46,911 nucleotides of DNA from UBA8752 sp036159995 (GCA_036159995.1 JAYYEI010000056.1:1-46911); one strand, 5' to 3'. Positions 24,514 through 32,786 are shown, numbered from the stretch's first letter. Made by a program: numbers and translations. The notes: generated from the sequence alone by a model not told the origin.

Positions 24514-24960
24514 TCAGTACCAAATCAGGTACACCCGGATCGTGGTGGCCCCATCGGTGATGTCCACTTCGGCCCGCTCGGCATCCACATGATCGTTGAC
24601 CAAGAAGGGCAACCCCACTGCAATGAAATCCTGCGTGGTGGCCACATCGTCATCAAATACTGTGAACTCATAGGCGGTCGCGAAATCCTCCGCCTCGATG
24701 TTGACCGCCACGAAGTCGAGGTCCACGGGAAGTTGGGCCTCCTCCGCCACGCCGGACGTGAACAGGATGGACTGTGATTCCGCATCGCGGAGCTCGGCAT
24801 AGATGTCCGGGGCGCCCTCATCGATGGTATCGTCGAAATAATTCTCGTCGATTTCGATGACCTGAACCCGGTCGATGACGCATCGCGTGACGGGCTCGGG
24901 CTCGTTGCAAGAGGCGAGAAAAAACAGGGGCAGAATGAAGGAGAAAGGCAACAGGCGCAT
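24514..24960 (-). CDS. lipoprotein of unknown function
   Basis: This is a 148-residue protein with a lipoprotein signal (LFFLASC, lipid-modified Cys18). The mature part is strongly acidic and mostly beta (VIDRVQVIEID, DIYAELRDAESQSILFTSG, YEFTVFDDD, TIRVYLIWY). This pattern resembles small C2-like or immunoglobulin-like lipoproteins of Bacteroidota. No catalytic motif is visible. The ATG at 24960 begins the signal peptide and lies four bases after a TAAATTGA box, so the mRNA is predicted to be leaderless. It is separated from rpsT by the rpsT promoter and is probably transcribed alone. Confidence 0.82.
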   Translation of the reverse strand: MRLLPFSFILPLFFLASCNEPEPVTRCVIDRVQVIEIDENYFDDTIDEGAPDIYAELRDAESQSILFTSGVAEEAQLPVDLDFVAVNIEAEDFATAYEFTVFDDDVATTQDFIAVGLPFLVNDHVDAERAEVDITDGATTIRVYLIWY

Positions 24961-24964
24961 GATC

Positions 24965-24972
24965 TCAATTTA
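24965..24972 (-). promoter_or_regulatory. -7 element of a predicted leaderless promoter (lipoprotein)
   Basis: On the minus strand TAAATTGA is followed by GATC and the ATG at 24960. The box is the least canonical of the ten with this spacing. Confidence 0.45.
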
Positions 24973-24995
24973 CGTCCGGAATTCCCGGAAAGAGA

Positions 24996-25017
24996 GAAGG
25001 GCGCCTTCGCGCCCTTC
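24996..25017 (-). terminator. possible terminator of the small secreted protein gene at 25140-25583
   Basis: A 9-bp perfect stem (GAAGGGCGC / GCGCCCTTC) has a 4-base loop and is followed on the minus strand by TCTCTTTCC. It lies about 120 bases after that gene's stop. The long distance and weak T-tract keep confidence low. Confidence 0.5.
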
Positions 25018-25139
25018 CTTCCTAACAATCTACTTGCCAATCGCCATTCCTAGCGATAGCTGAAGTAAAGATAGGTCAGAGACTCCGAATATGTGACAAC
25101 GTGTTTTCACACATTATACGCTCTTCAGATCCGACCCTC

Positions 25140-25583
25140 TTACTTCTTGAAAATGAAACGAGTAATGTAGAGCCCCTGGCCGTCCGGCTTGCCGGCATCC
25201 GACTCGACGCCACTCACGACGAACTCGAGGGACCACCCTTCGGCGGACAGTTTGGTGATGCGGTCGGAGATGAGGGCATCGTTGGACGCGATGTTCTGAA
25301 AGTTGATGCCCACCCCGCTGAAGAAGTTGAGCAGCTTGGTCTCCTTGAAGGCCTCAATCTTCTGATCACCGCGCTTGACCTTGCCCTGGTCGCTCTTCTT
25401 GCCGTCGATGCGCTCGGTGGTGGCGGAATCGCTGTCGACTTCGCTGGTGGCCTCGATGATGCGGGAACGGCCCACGCCACCCGGCACGATGCTCTCGACC
25501 ACGGTCACGACCTTATATTCTTGGGCGGCAGCGTCGAAGCAGGCCGCGAAAGCGAGCAGGCTCGCAAAAATGAATTTCTTCAT
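25140..25583 (-). CDS. small secreted protein of unknown function
   Basis: This is a 147-residue protein with a signal peptide (MKKFIFASLLAFAACFDAAA, cleavage before QEYKVV). The mature protein has a charged, Lys/Asp-rich middle (SATTERIDGKKSDQGKVKRG) and a C-terminal alpha/beta part (ITKLSAEGWSLEFVVSGVES...GLYITRFIFKK). That tail resembles short DUF4177-like tails in which a Trp precedes a strand. I cannot name the family with confidence. ATG 25583 is set by the signal peptide. A TACATTGC box at 25604-25611 predicts a leader of about 15 A/C-rich bases. Confidence 0.8.
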   Translation of the reverse strand: MKKFIFASLLAFAACFDAAAQEYKVVTVVESIVPGGVGRSRIIEATSEVDSDSATTERIDGKKSDQGKVKRGDQKIEAFKETKLLNFFSGVGINFQNIASNDALISDRITKLSAEGWSLEFVVSGVESDAGKPDGQGLYITRFIFKK

Positions 25584-25603
25584 GGTGTTGGTTGTTGTGT
25601 CTT

Positions 25604-25611
25604 GCAATGTA
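25604..25611 (-). promoter_or_regulatory. -7-like promoter element of the small secreted protein gene
   Basis: On the minus strand TACATTGC resembles the TAnnTTGC boxes seen before other genes here. The following A/C-rich leader lacks a Shine-Dalgarno sequence. Confidence 0.4.
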
Positions 25612-25620
25612 GGACTCTGC

Positions 25621-26274
25621 TCAAGAGTGAAGCGTTGCGTCCCGACCGATGGCCGTCAACATTTCCCGTGCTTCCCGCTCAATCTCACGGCCTCGATCCC
25701 GCGCGTACCACAACTGGACCTGCGCAGCGAATTCGGCGTAGGGCGGTTTGGGCTCTAGGGCTTCCTTGTGCTCGAGGACCATGCGCCGCGCCGTCTCGGG
25801 ACGCGGCCCCCATTGGCCCAACACGGCGCCTGAGGTCTCTGCCACAACCCACATCGGAATCGAACGCCCACCCCGGGTTCGAAAATCGTTGATGAGCGGC
25901 ACTCCGGTGTCCCGCAGCATCACCTCGAGAGGGACTTCCGCCCGCTCTGCCCACATTCGGATGAGCGGCAGGCACTGCACGGCATCGCCGCACCAACTCT
26001 CGGTGATGACCACCCAGTGTTGTCCTTCCGTCCTCCCGGAATCGAGGACCGTCGCCATGTCCTCGGACATCCGATACGTCTTGGCCACTCGCCTCGCCCG
26101 GGCCGCATTGAGCCGGGTGTACTCCGCGTACTTCTCTTTCGGCTCTGGTCCGCTGTGTGCTTGCTGTTCCACCCAGTCGAGCATAGCCTGACCATAGGTC
26201 TCAGGGGTCATGGCACCCGGCCGCCCATCGGCCCACCAAGCCGCCCACACGGGTCGCTGAAGCTCCTGCGTCAT
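25621..26274 (-). CDS. thioredoxin-fold protein (thioredoxin_9-like)
   Basis: This is a 217-residue cytoplasmic protein. The first 85 residues are helical. The thioredoxin-like part starts at about 88 with WVVITESWCGDAVQCLPLI, in which the usual CxxC is replaced by WCGDAxQC. GGRSIPMWVV holds the cis-Pro typical of the fold. This arrangement matches the thioredoxin_9 type found in Bacteroidota and Bacilli. With one Cys in place of CxxC, a simple dithiol-disulfide role is unlikely. The ATG at 26274 overlaps the amine oxidase stop (ATGA), so it is translationally coupled and the last gene of the RluF operon. Confidence 0.88.
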   Translation of the reverse strand: MTQELQRPVWAAWWADGRPGAMTPETYGQAMLDWVEQQAHSGPEPKEKYAEYTRLNAARARRVAKTYRMSEDMATVLDSGRTEGQHWVVITESWCGDAVQCLPLIRMWAERAEVPLEVMLRDTGVPLINDFRTRGGRSIPMWVVAETSGAVLGQWGPRPETARRMVLEHKEALEPKPPYAEFAAQVQLWYARDRGREIEREAREMLTAIGRDATLHS

Positions 26275-27476
26275 GGTTGTGCCATCCAGGATTCGGCCGC
26301 CATCCGACCCGAACGGAGGGCGGCATCGAGCGAAGGAGCCGCCAGGTGGTCCCCGGCGAGATGCACGCCCGCCTCATTGCGGATGGCGCGTGGTGAGCTC
26401 CGCACCACATTCAATTGCGGAAGGGCTTGATGGATGACCGTGTGCCAGAGCATGGCACCGGGTTGCAGTCCAGCGACCTCGAGGTCGCGGCGCACCGCGT
26501 GCTCCATGGCGACCACATCGACAACCCCATTCGAACCGGGCAGGGCGGTCACGTTGAGTTTGCCGCGGCCCTCCTCCCCCTGGACATCCTCCATGAAGTG
26601 CACATTGGTCACCGATTCCGCCGCGGGAAGGAGGCCGATGATGGGCTGGCCGAAACGGGACGCTGTCGTCTTGAAGACCGCATTGAAACAGGAGTTCCAC
26701 TTCACATCCGACCGCCCTTCAATGGAGCTGATGACACCGCTGCCTTCCACCGCCTCCCCCGACTCCAGTTCCACCCGGTCGGCGGCCACTGCGGCCACCC
26801 GCGTGCCCAGCCGGACCTCGGTGCGCTCCAACCGGCCGGCCAGTTGATGGACCAGCGCGTCGATCCCCGCAGCGGGTCGGACCACCGCGCCGCTGGCGAA
26901 CATCCGAAGGGTGTACAGGAACTGTGCGGGCGGAGGCGAAAGCCGGTCATCCAGAAAGATGCCGGAGAAGAAGGGGCCGAGGAAGTCGCGGATGAATCCG
27001 TCGGTGAAGCCCTGTGCGCGGAGGAACTCCGCCGTGCTGCCCGTTGTAAGGCCATCCTGAACGGATTCAGTTGTTCCCGAACAGGCCTCGCGGACCAGTC
27101 TGAGGATGCGCATCCGGTCGGCCCAGGTGCCCACACCGCTCGTCAAGGTCGCCAGCAGACTCCCGGGCAGGCGGCGCGGGTCGGCGAGGGTCTTCCAACG
27201 TCCGTGCTTTCGGATTCTCGCCCCGGGCACAAAGGCCACGGGGTCCAAAGCCGGCAGGTCCACCCAGCGCTGCAGCTCGGGATAGGCGGTCAACAGGACC
27301 TGAAACCCGACATCCACGGGCGTTCCGTCTGCCATGCGCTCGGTCCGAAGCCGCCCCCCCAACCGGTCCGAGGCCTCCAGCAGAATGGGGGCGTGTCCCT
27401 GCGACTCGAGGGTCAGACAGGCGGCCAGGCCAGCCGCGCCGCCGCCCACCACGATGGGGCGATCATTCCCCGTCAT
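26271..27476 (-). CDS. FAD-dependent amine oxidase/protoporphyrinogen oxidase-like oxidoreductase
   Basis: This is a 401-residue flavoprotein. The dinucleotide-binding site IVVGGGAAGLAACLTLESQG and the following LLEASDRLGGRLRTE form the standard FAD signature. The C-terminal FAD-binding part is HLAGDHLAAPSLDAALRSGRMAA. The substrate domain has VDVGFQVLL and PPPAQFLYTLRMFASGAVV. It belongs to the amine oxidase superfamily that includes phytoene desaturase-like and HemG/HemY-like enzymes; the substrate cannot be read from the sequence. ATG 27476 overlaps the RluF gene by 14 bases, so the two are coupled. Confidence 0.9.
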   Translation of the reverse strand: MTGNDRPIVVGGGAAGLAACLTLESQGHAPILLEASDRLGGRLRTERMADGTPVDVGFQVLLTAYPELQRWVDLPALDPVAFVPGARIRKHGRWKTLADPRRLPGSLLATLTSGVGTWADRMRILRLVREACSGTTESVQDGLTTGSTAEFLRAQGFTDGFIRDFLGPFFSGIFLDDRLSPPPAQFLYTLRMFASGAVVRPAAGIDALVHQLAGRLERTEVRLGTRVAAVAADRVELESGEAVEGSGVISSIEGRSDVKWNSCFNAVFKTTASRFGQPIIGLLPAAESVTNVHFMEDVQGEEGRGKLNVTALPGSNGVVDVVAMEHAVRRDLEVAGLQPGAMLWHTVIHQALPQLNVVRSSPRAIRNEAGVHLAGDHLAAPSLDAALRSGRMAAESWMAQP

Positions 27477-28212
27477 CCACGGTTTTCTTGGAGGAATCGA
27501 CCAGGCGATGCAGCTCGCGGAGCTCTGCCGCGGAGAAATCCCGCCATTCCCCGCGCGCGACGTCAAGGTGCATGTGCATGATGCGGACGCGCTTCAGGCG
27601 GACCACATTGTACCCGAGGTGCTCGCACATCCGTCGGATCTGCCGGTTCAACCCCTGGGTCAGGACGATGCGGAACTGACGCGGCCCGGTCTGCTCGACC
27701 TCGCACCGGCGCGTGACGGTCCCGAGGATGGGCACGCCGCCGGCCATGTCCTCGACGAAGGATCCCCGGATGGGCCGGTCCACGGTGACGTGGTACTCCT
27801 TCTCGTGGTGGTTTCGGGCCCGCAGGACCTTGTTGACGATGTCCCCGTCGCTGGTCAGGAAAATCAGTCCCTCGCTGGGCTTGTCGAGGCGGCCCACGGG
27901 AAAAATGCGCTTCTCGTGGCCTATGGCGTCGATGATGTTGTCCCGCTCCCGCTTCCGGTCTGTGGTGCAGACGATGCCCACCGGCTTATGGTAGGCGATG
28001 TACACGTGGTCCTCCTGCTTCGTGGGCTGGCCGACGGGCTTTCCGTCCACCTCGACCGTGTCGCCCGGCATCACCTTCGTGCCCAGTTCCGGTACCACCC
28101 CATTGAGCGTGATCCGCCCCTGCTCGAGCAGTTTATCCGCCGCCCGGCGGGAGCAATGCCCCACCTCGCTCAGGTACTTGTTGATCCGAATTCCCGACGC
28201 CTCTTGGCCCAT
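27463..28212 (-). CDS. rluF: 23S rRNA pseudouridine synthase, RluF/RsuA type
   Basis: This is a 249-residue pseudouridine synthase with an N-terminal S4 RNA-binding domain (IRINKYLSEVGHCSRRAADKL). The catalytic Asp is in FPVGRLDKPSEGL. VNKVLRARNHHEKEYHV and LTQGLNRQIRRMCEHLGY complete the RsuA/RluB/RluE/RluF family pattern. The NxxHHEKEY segment favours RluF, which modifies U2604 of 23S rRNA in E. coli. ATG 28212 begins the S4 domain and lies four bases after a CACCTTTG box, so the mRNA is predicted to be leaderless. The flavin enzyme and thioredoxin-like gene follow in the same operon. Confidence 0.93.
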   Translation of the reverse strand: MGQEASGIRINKYLSEVGHCSRRAADKLLEQGRITLNGVVPELGTKVMPGDTVEVDGKPVGQPTKQEDHVYIAYHKPVGIVCTTDRKRERDNIIDAIGHEKRIFPVGRLDKPSEGLIFLTSDGDIVNKVLRARNHHEKEYHVTVDRPIRGSFVEDMAGGVPILGTVTRRCEVEQTGPRQFRIVLTQGLNRQIRRMCEHLGYNVVRLKRVRIMHMHLDVARGEWRDFSAAELRELHRLVDSSKKTVDDGE

Positions 28213-28216
28213 GCGA

Positions 28217-28224
28217 CAAAGGTG
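28217..28224 (-). promoter_or_regulatory. -7 element of a predicted leaderless promoter (rluF)
   Basis: On the minus strand CACCTTTG is followed by TCGC and the ATG at 28212. It is divergent from the promoter of the pseudogene 14 bases away. Confidence 0.6.
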
Positions 28225-28237
28225 GTGAGAATGCATG

Positions 28238-28245
28238 CATCTTTG
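28238..28245 (+). promoter_or_regulatory. -7 promoter element still present before the pseudogene
   Basis: CATCTTTG differs from TAnnTTTG in one base and would give a leader of about 22 bases before the ATG at 28274. Confidence 0.45.
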
Positions 28246-28273
28246 GATCGATTCCAACCCCCAGTTCCCCAAC

Positions 28274-28581
28274 ATGAACCGCGTCCTTCCCCTCTTCCTC
28301 GCCTGCTAAATCCTGATTCCCACCGCCACGGCCCAGCGGATGAAATCCGAAAAGGAGCGGTTCACCTACACGCAATACCCATCCGAGCCCTTGCCGAATG
28401 GCATCTCGACCTGCAAGGTCAACTTGGAGCAGACGGCCTACGAGACCTATGGCATCGAATTCCGCGGATGGCAGTCTGAGGTCAAAGCCGAATGGAAGGC
28501 CTTTAAGGACCAGTGGCATGAGATCCTCTCGGACATCACCGATGCCAAGGAGGAAGACCACGCCCAATGGGCCTCTGACCG
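28274..28581 (+). pseudogene. remnant of a secreted-protein gene: nonsense codon in the signal peptide, 3' end lost
   Basis: Reading from ATG 28274 gives MNRVLPLFLAC, then TAA at 28307-28309, then ILIPTATAQRMKSEKERFT in the same frame. Both halves together form one complete signal peptide ending at AQ, so a single nonsense change has broken it. The frame continues with TYTQYPSEPLP, a segment I recall at the mature N-terminus of larger exported Bacteroidota proteins, and with a Trp/Lys/Glu-rich helix. From about 28580 the open frame is only antisense to the sorting domain of the CotH gene, so the rest of the gene is missing. Translation could restart at ATG 28340, giving a non-exported fragment. 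A promoter-like box upstream remains, suggesting fairly recent loss. Confidence 0.6.
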
Positions 28582-30876
28582 TCAGTCGGACTTGACCAAG
28601 CGGGTCCGAGTCCCGTCCTCGAGCTCGAGGAGATAGACCCCGGCAGGCCGGTCGCCGAGAGAGAGTCCTCGCGCTCCGGGGAAACGGAACACCTCACGGC
28701 CCGCCGCGTCGAGGACCCGGCCGGCTGCACGCGCACCGGTCCACCGGATCCAGTCCGCTGTGGGATTCGGAGCAAAACGCCGTTGGACGGGCGCGTTTAA
28801 CTCGTCCTGGCCCAGGATAATGGCGTAGTTGTTGGTCGCATCGGGCGTGGGGGTGGCGAACCAGACCCAATCGTCTGCCCCATCGGGGTAGCGGCCGAGC
28901 GAAATGTCCTGCTGCTCCGGAGCTCCAAAGGCAAAGAAGTCCAGGATCACCCAGAAGCCTCCAGCCGCGTCCCATTCGAGGAGGGCGATCTCGTCGCCCG
29001 AGGCCGAGAGGGTGAAGGGCGCGTGGAAGGGGCCCTGTTCCGGATCGTTGTCCAGCCAGTAAAAGGCCCAATCGCCCGCAGCGAGATTCCCGGGAGGGAG
29101 CGCATACTTGTTTGGCACACTTAGATTGTCCGTCAGGTACTTACCTCCCAGTTCGACGGGTGTGCCCCCTGCATTGAACAGCTCCACCCAGTCATCGAAT
29201 TCGAGGAACTCATCGGAGATGTTGTTGGCATTGGAACTCATGAGCTCGTTAATGATTAGCTCCGAAGGGGAGGTCCCCACGGTCACAATCTCCGGCGCAC
29301 AGGGAATCCACCGCTCTAGGCCGGCGAAGCTCTCAGCCTGAACGTGGTAGGTCACCGTCGCCGGCCAATTCCACTGGACGGGCACCTTGACTCCCCATGT
29401 GCCGTCTCCGGCCTTTCGGTCGCCATGCTCCCCGTCATCGTACATGGTGTGGGCGACCGCTCCGGAGCCGGCGTCAATCCAGCAGGTCACCTCGACCTCA
29501 TCGGCCCCACCATCCACGATGGCGCGGATGCGCAACGAGTCCAGGACCGGAGCGTTGTTCTCCACCTCGTGCACGATGAGTACCGAAACCTCCGGGTCGA
29601 GCTGACCCTGCAGCGAAGACAACCGGGTGTCGAGCCAAGGATAGATTCCGTATTCCACGTGGCCGCCGGCCGCCTCGTTCAGCGACTCCTCGAAGTCCTC
29701 TGTGGTGAACCCGAATGTCAGGGGGTAATAACTGTCCGACTGGATCTCCGGCAGCAGCGTTTCATGCCGCGGGTTGAGGTAGGCCGCCACGCTGTCCGGA
29801 TGGGCCCATTCGTCGATCATCCGACGGAGGTAATGCGTGTACCACTCCCTGTACTCCGGGACCGCCATCAGTCGGTCGTACAACGGCCGGTACTCCGTGG
29901 ACCACGCATAGGGGTCCCGGGTCTCCCAGTCCTGATTGATCCAGTCGATGCCCCAGGTGTTGTCGAGGTCGTACGGGATGTAATCAAAAAGGCCGGTCTG
30001 CGGGTTGTGGTACAGGTAGAAGTTGTTCTTGTTGCCGGCATAGCCGTCCCAGTTCCCACTCACCACATCCAAGGCCTGCACTTTGAGGAAGTCGGCCACG
30101 TTGAAGACCTCCTCCAGTGCACATTGCAGGTCGGCATCGGGCGTGTTGTTGAGCACGTCGATGAACTCCGCGATGTCGGTGTAATCGTCGACCTCGTCGT
30201 TGGTCTTTAGCTCGTAGGCACGGCGTCCGTTGACCTCGAACTTGTAGTCATCGGGCTCCTGGCTAATGTACTCGAGGGTGGCGGGCCACAGGCACTTGTA
30301 GAAGTTGCCGTCGTCCTTATCGTAGTACTCCTCCACGAACTCCTCGTCCATGTGCTCGGTGTTGAGGTAGGCGCCCATGAACTCCCCGTTGATCTCCACC
30401 CGCACATGGCTGGTCCGGGAACCGGCGAGGCCCATCCGCCGGAGGATGTTCCAACTGAGGCCGGCCCGCAGCAGTGAGGGGTCATTCTGGTTGGCGTTGA
30501 CGTTGAGCTTCTCAAGGTCGTGGTACTTCTGCCCGGCAATGAAGGCATTCAGGTCCACCTTGAAGCTCTTTTTGGGTGCGGTCAAGGACGTGTTGCCCCG
30601 GAGGCGCACCGCAACGAAGTCGAAGAGGGAGTCCTCCACCGAAGACTGGAATTCCACCATGGCCGGAAACGGATTGGTGGAGGCGTAGTCCGTGTCGCCG
30701 AATAGCATTTCGTCCACGCTCCCCTGCTCCATGGTGATGGCGATTGTGGCGATTTCATCCTGGATGAAGGCCGGTCCGTAGGGTGGAATGTCGGTCTGGG
30801 CCAAAGCGGGGACCTCAGCACAGGCGAGAAGCAGGAGACTCCAATGGAAGCAGCAGGGCAGACTCAGAATTCGCAT
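28582..30876 (-). CDS. T9SS-exported CotH kinase-like protein with lamin-tail domain
   Basis: This is a 764-residue secreted protein. The signal peptide ends at about residue 27 (VPALAQ). The CotH domain (about 40-420) shows RLRGNTS..PKKSFKVDL with the likely nucleotide-binding Lys, GLSWNILRRMG, and ALDVVSGNWDGYAGNKNNFY followed by YDLDNTWG with the metal-binding Asp. A beta-domain follows. Then comes a lamin-tail domain (LIINELMSSNANN...DWVELFNAGG, about 575-680), and finally a type A sorting domain (FAPNPTADWI...RPAGVYLLELEDG) for type IX secretion and surface attachment. CotH proteins phosphorylate spore-coat proteins in Bacillus; the target here is unknown. The ATG at 30876 lies four bases after a TACATTCG box. 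It is divergent from the patatin gene. Confidence 0.93.
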   Translation of the reverse strand: MRILSLPCCFHWSLLLLACAEVPALAQTDIPPYGPAFIQDEIATIAITMEQGSVDEMLFGDTDYASTNPFPAMVEFQSSVEDSLFDFVAVRLRGNTSLTAPKKSFKVDLNAFIAGQKYHDLEKLNVNANQNDPSLLRAGLSWNILRRMGLAGSRTSHVRVEINGEFMGAYLNTEHMDEEFVEEYYDKDDGNFYKCLWPATLEYISQEPDDYKFEVNGRRAYELKTNDEVDDYTDIAEFIDVLNNTPDADLQCALEEVFNVADFLKVQALDVVSGNWDGYAGNKNNFYLYHNPQTGLFDYIPYDLDNTWGIDWINQDWETRDPYAWSTEYRPLYDRLMAVPEYREWYTHYLRRMIDEWAHPDSVAAYLNPRHETLLPEIQSDSYYPLTFGFTTEDFEESLNEAAGGHVEYGIYPWLDTRLSSLQGQLDPEVSVLIVHEVENNAPVLDSLRIRAIVDGGADEVEVTCWIDAGSGAVAHTMYDDGEHGDRKAGDGTWGVKVPVQWNWPATVTYHVQAESFAGLERWIPCAPEIVTVGTSPSELIINELMSSNANNISDEFLEFDDWVELFNAGGTPVELGGKYLTDNLSVPNKYALPPGNLAAGDWAFYWLDNDPEQGPFHAPFTLSASGDEIALLEWDAAGGFWVILDFFAFGAPEQQDISLGRYPDGADDWVWFATPTPDATNNYAIILGQDELNAPVQRRFAPNPTADWIRWTGARAAGRVLDAAGREVFRFPGARGLSLGDRPAGVYLLELEDGTRTRLVKSD

Positions 30877-30880
30877 GCTA

Positions 30881-30888
30881 CGAATGTA
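30881..30888 (-). promoter_or_regulatory. -7 element of a predicted leaderless promoter (CotH gene)
   Basis: On the minus strand TACATTCG is followed by TAGC and the ATG at 30876. Confidence 0.6.
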
Positions 30889-30941
30889 CTGACGACGCGA
30901 GGTCGGCATCGGCAGGCTCAATTCGCTGGTCCGACCCTTCG

Positions 30942-30949
30942 TATCTTTT
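30942..30949 (+). promoter_or_regulatory. -7-like element of the patatin gene
   Basis: TATCTTTT followed by G ends eight or nine bases before ATG 30959. The leader would be only a few bases. Confidence 0.45.
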
Positions 30950-30958
30950 GAAGACACC

Positions 30959-31825
30959 ATGGACAGCCTGTCGCTCCGTTCAGACTACGACACCCTGCTT
31001 CTCGAAGGTGGTAGCCTGCGCTGTGCCTTCACGGCCGGCGTCCTCGACACCTTTGCCTCTGTCGGCATCGGTGACTTCGAGCGCATCTACGCGGTGTCGG
31101 CTGGGGCCATGGCCGCCACGAGCTTCCTGTCCGGCCAACGGAAACACTTCATCGAGGTAGCCACCAGCGTCATCGAGGACGGTCAGTTTATCCGATTCTC
31201 CTCCGCGCTTTCCGAGGAAGGGATTATGAACCTCGCCCACCTGTTCGACCACGTCCGCCGCCACCACCCGCTTGATCTGGACCGCGCCAGAGGAAATGCC
31301 CAGGGCCATGAAATCCGGTTCGTGACCACCGATGCGGAATCGGGGGAGCCTCTCTACCTCGACCCGGTGGAAGGCAACTGGCTTCGCATCCTCTGGGCTT
31401 CCGCCACCTTGCCCATGGTCACGCGGGGGCGCATCCGGGTCAATGGGCGTTGGATGTTCGATGGCGGCATTTCGGATGCCCTGCCCCTGCAGGCGGCTCT
31501 CGACGCCGGTGCTCAAAAGATCATCGTGGTGCGGACACGCCCATCCGGACAGCATGTCCAGCAGAGCTGGATGGACTTCTTCGCCACGTATTGGCATCGG
31601 GAAAACCCGGCAATTGCGGCCCTGTACGAGTCGGGACACCACACCTACAACGACGCTGTAGACCGCATTGCTTCGGGCGGAGAAGACGGACTCGACATTC
31701 TCGAGATCGCGCCGGACGAACCGCTCAAGTCCGATGGGTACCGTGTGCACGGGGAGAGCCTTTGGGCCGATTACCACAACGGGTTGGCCAAGGGGCTCGA
31801 TGTGGTCGCCGCGTTGAGAACCTGA
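30959..31825 (+). CDS. patatin-like phospholipase
   Basis: This is a 288-residue cytoplasmic protein of the bacterial patatin family (YjjU/RssA-like). The oxyanion segment is LLLEGGSLRCAFTAGVLD. The nucleophile elbow is YAVSAGAMAA, in which the first Gly of GxSxG is Ala or Val as in several bacterial relatives. The catalytic Asp is in MFDGGISDALPL. No signal peptide is seen. It probably hydrolyses acyl esters of membrane lipids from the cytoplasmic side. It is transcribed divergently from the CotH gene. The next gene starts 56 bases later with its own promoter, so it is probably monocistronic. Confidence 0.93.
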   Translation: MDSLSLRSDYDTLLLEGGSLRCAFTAGVLDTFASVGIGDFERIYAVSAGAMAATSFLSGQRKHFIEVATSVIEDGQFIRFSSALSEEGIMNLAHLFDHVRRHHPLDLDRARGNAQGHEIRFVTTDAESGEPLYLDPVEGNWLRILWASATLPMVTRGRIRVNGRWMFDGGISDALPLQAALDAGAQKIIVVRTRPSGQHVQQSWMDFFATYWHRENPAIAALYESGHHTYNDAVDRIASGGEDGLDILEIAPDEPLKSDGYRVHGESLWADYHNGLAKGLDVVAALRT

Positions 31826-31851
31826 CTCCGGCCCATACCCGGGTCAGCGGT

Positions 31852-31859
31852 TACATTTG
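31852..31859 (+). promoter_or_regulatory. -7 promoter element of the lamin-tail/TonB/PLD operon
   Basis: TACATTTG matches TAnnTTTG perfectly. A leader of about 17 A/C-rich bases precedes ATG 31882. No other box is seen between the four downstream genes. Confidence 0.7.
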
Positions 31860-31881
31860 TGCGCATTCACAACCAAACCCC

Positions 31882-32766
31882 ATGCGCAACCTCATCCTCG
31901 TGGCGCTCGCCACCCTGTCCGCCAGTCTGCTCACCGCCCAGTGCAACGAGCTCTTCATCTCCGAGTACATCGAGGGATGGTCCAACAACAAAGCCCTGGA
32001 GATCTACAACCCGACGGGCAGTGCCATCGACATGACCGACTACCGTCTGGAGCGTTACTCCAACGGAGCCACGGCCGCCGCCGACAACCAGAAGACCGAC
32101 CTGACCGGCACCATCGAGCCGGGAGACGTCCTCGTCTACGTGATTGACAAGCAAGACCCCGACGGCGTCGACTTCGAGACCCCGGTGTGGGACGAGCTCG
32201 CCGAGCAGGCCGACATCTGGCTGAACCCCGTCTACGAGGAGAACAACACGATGTACTTCAATGGCAACGACGCCATGGTCCTCCGCAAGATCTCCACGAA
32301 CACCCCGATCGACATCTTCGGCGTCATCGGTGAGGATCCCGGCACCGCCGGCTGGGACGAGGTCACCCAGAACCAGACGCTTGTGCGCCGTCCTGAAGTG
32401 ACGGGGGGCGACACCCAGGCCGTGGACGAATTCGATGTGCTCGCCGTCTGGGACTCCCTCGGGGCCAATGTCTTCGACCACCTCGGCTTCCACGTTTGCG
32501 ACTGCGTGACGTCCGTGGAGAACCGCACCGCCAATGCCCTCCGGGCGTTCCCGAACCCGTTCCGCAACCATCTCGACCTGCTGGCTGACCAGCCGATGAC
32601 CGAGGTGGTGGTCCGCACCCTGTCCGGTACGGAGGCCCTGCGCGTTCCCGCCGAGGGCCGTCGCGCCTTCCGCCTCGACCTCGCCGTCCTGCCGACCGGA
32701 GCCTACCTCGTGGAGGTCCAGCTCGCCGACGGGCGGATGGAGCGCCGCCAGGCCGTCAAGCACTGA
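31882..32766 (+). CDS. T9SS-exported lamin-tail domain protein
   Basis: This is a 294-residue secreted protein with a signal peptide (MRNLILVALATLSASLLTAQ). A single lamin-tail domain begins at once (CNELFISEYIEGWSNNKALEIYNPT...DMTDYRLERYSNG, about 20-185). It contains the conserved EYIEG and ALEIYN pattern typical of such domains in extracellular nucleases and surface proteins. The C-terminal 70 residues form a type A sorting domain (AFPNPFRNHLDLL...PTGAYLVEVQLADG). The lamin-tail domain alone has no catalytic motif; it could bind a ligand or DNA at the surface. It is the first gene of a four-gene operon and its stop is 20 bases before the TonB receptor start. Confidence 0.92.
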   Translation: MRNLILVALATLSASLLTAQCNELFISEYIEGWSNNKALEIYNPTGSAIDMTDYRLERYSNGATAAADNQKTDLTGTIEPGDVLVYVIDKQDPDGVDFETPVWDELAEQADIWLNPVYEENNTMYFNGNDAMVLRKISTNTPIDIFGVIGEDPGTAGWDEVTQNQTLVRRPEVTGGDTQAVDEFDVLAVWDSLGANVFDHLGFHVCDCVTSVENRTANALRAFPNPFRNHLDLLADQPMTEVVVRTLSGTEALRVPAEGRRAFRLDLAVLPTGAYLVEVQLADGRMERRQAVKH

Positions 32767-32786
32767 CCCGCACCAACTCCGCTTTC

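Noticed and set aside
25091..25114. ATGTGA ... TCACACAT inverted repeat resembling a CRP/FNR-type site
   Set aside because: The spacer is about ten bases, not six. It lies downstream of a gene and far from any promoter. It could be a weak hairpin only.
28340..28636. A separate 98-residue gene starting at 28340
   Set aside because: Its upstream sequence in the same frame completes a signal peptide across a stop codon, and its last 18 codons are antisense to the CotH sorting domain. A pseudogene explains it better.
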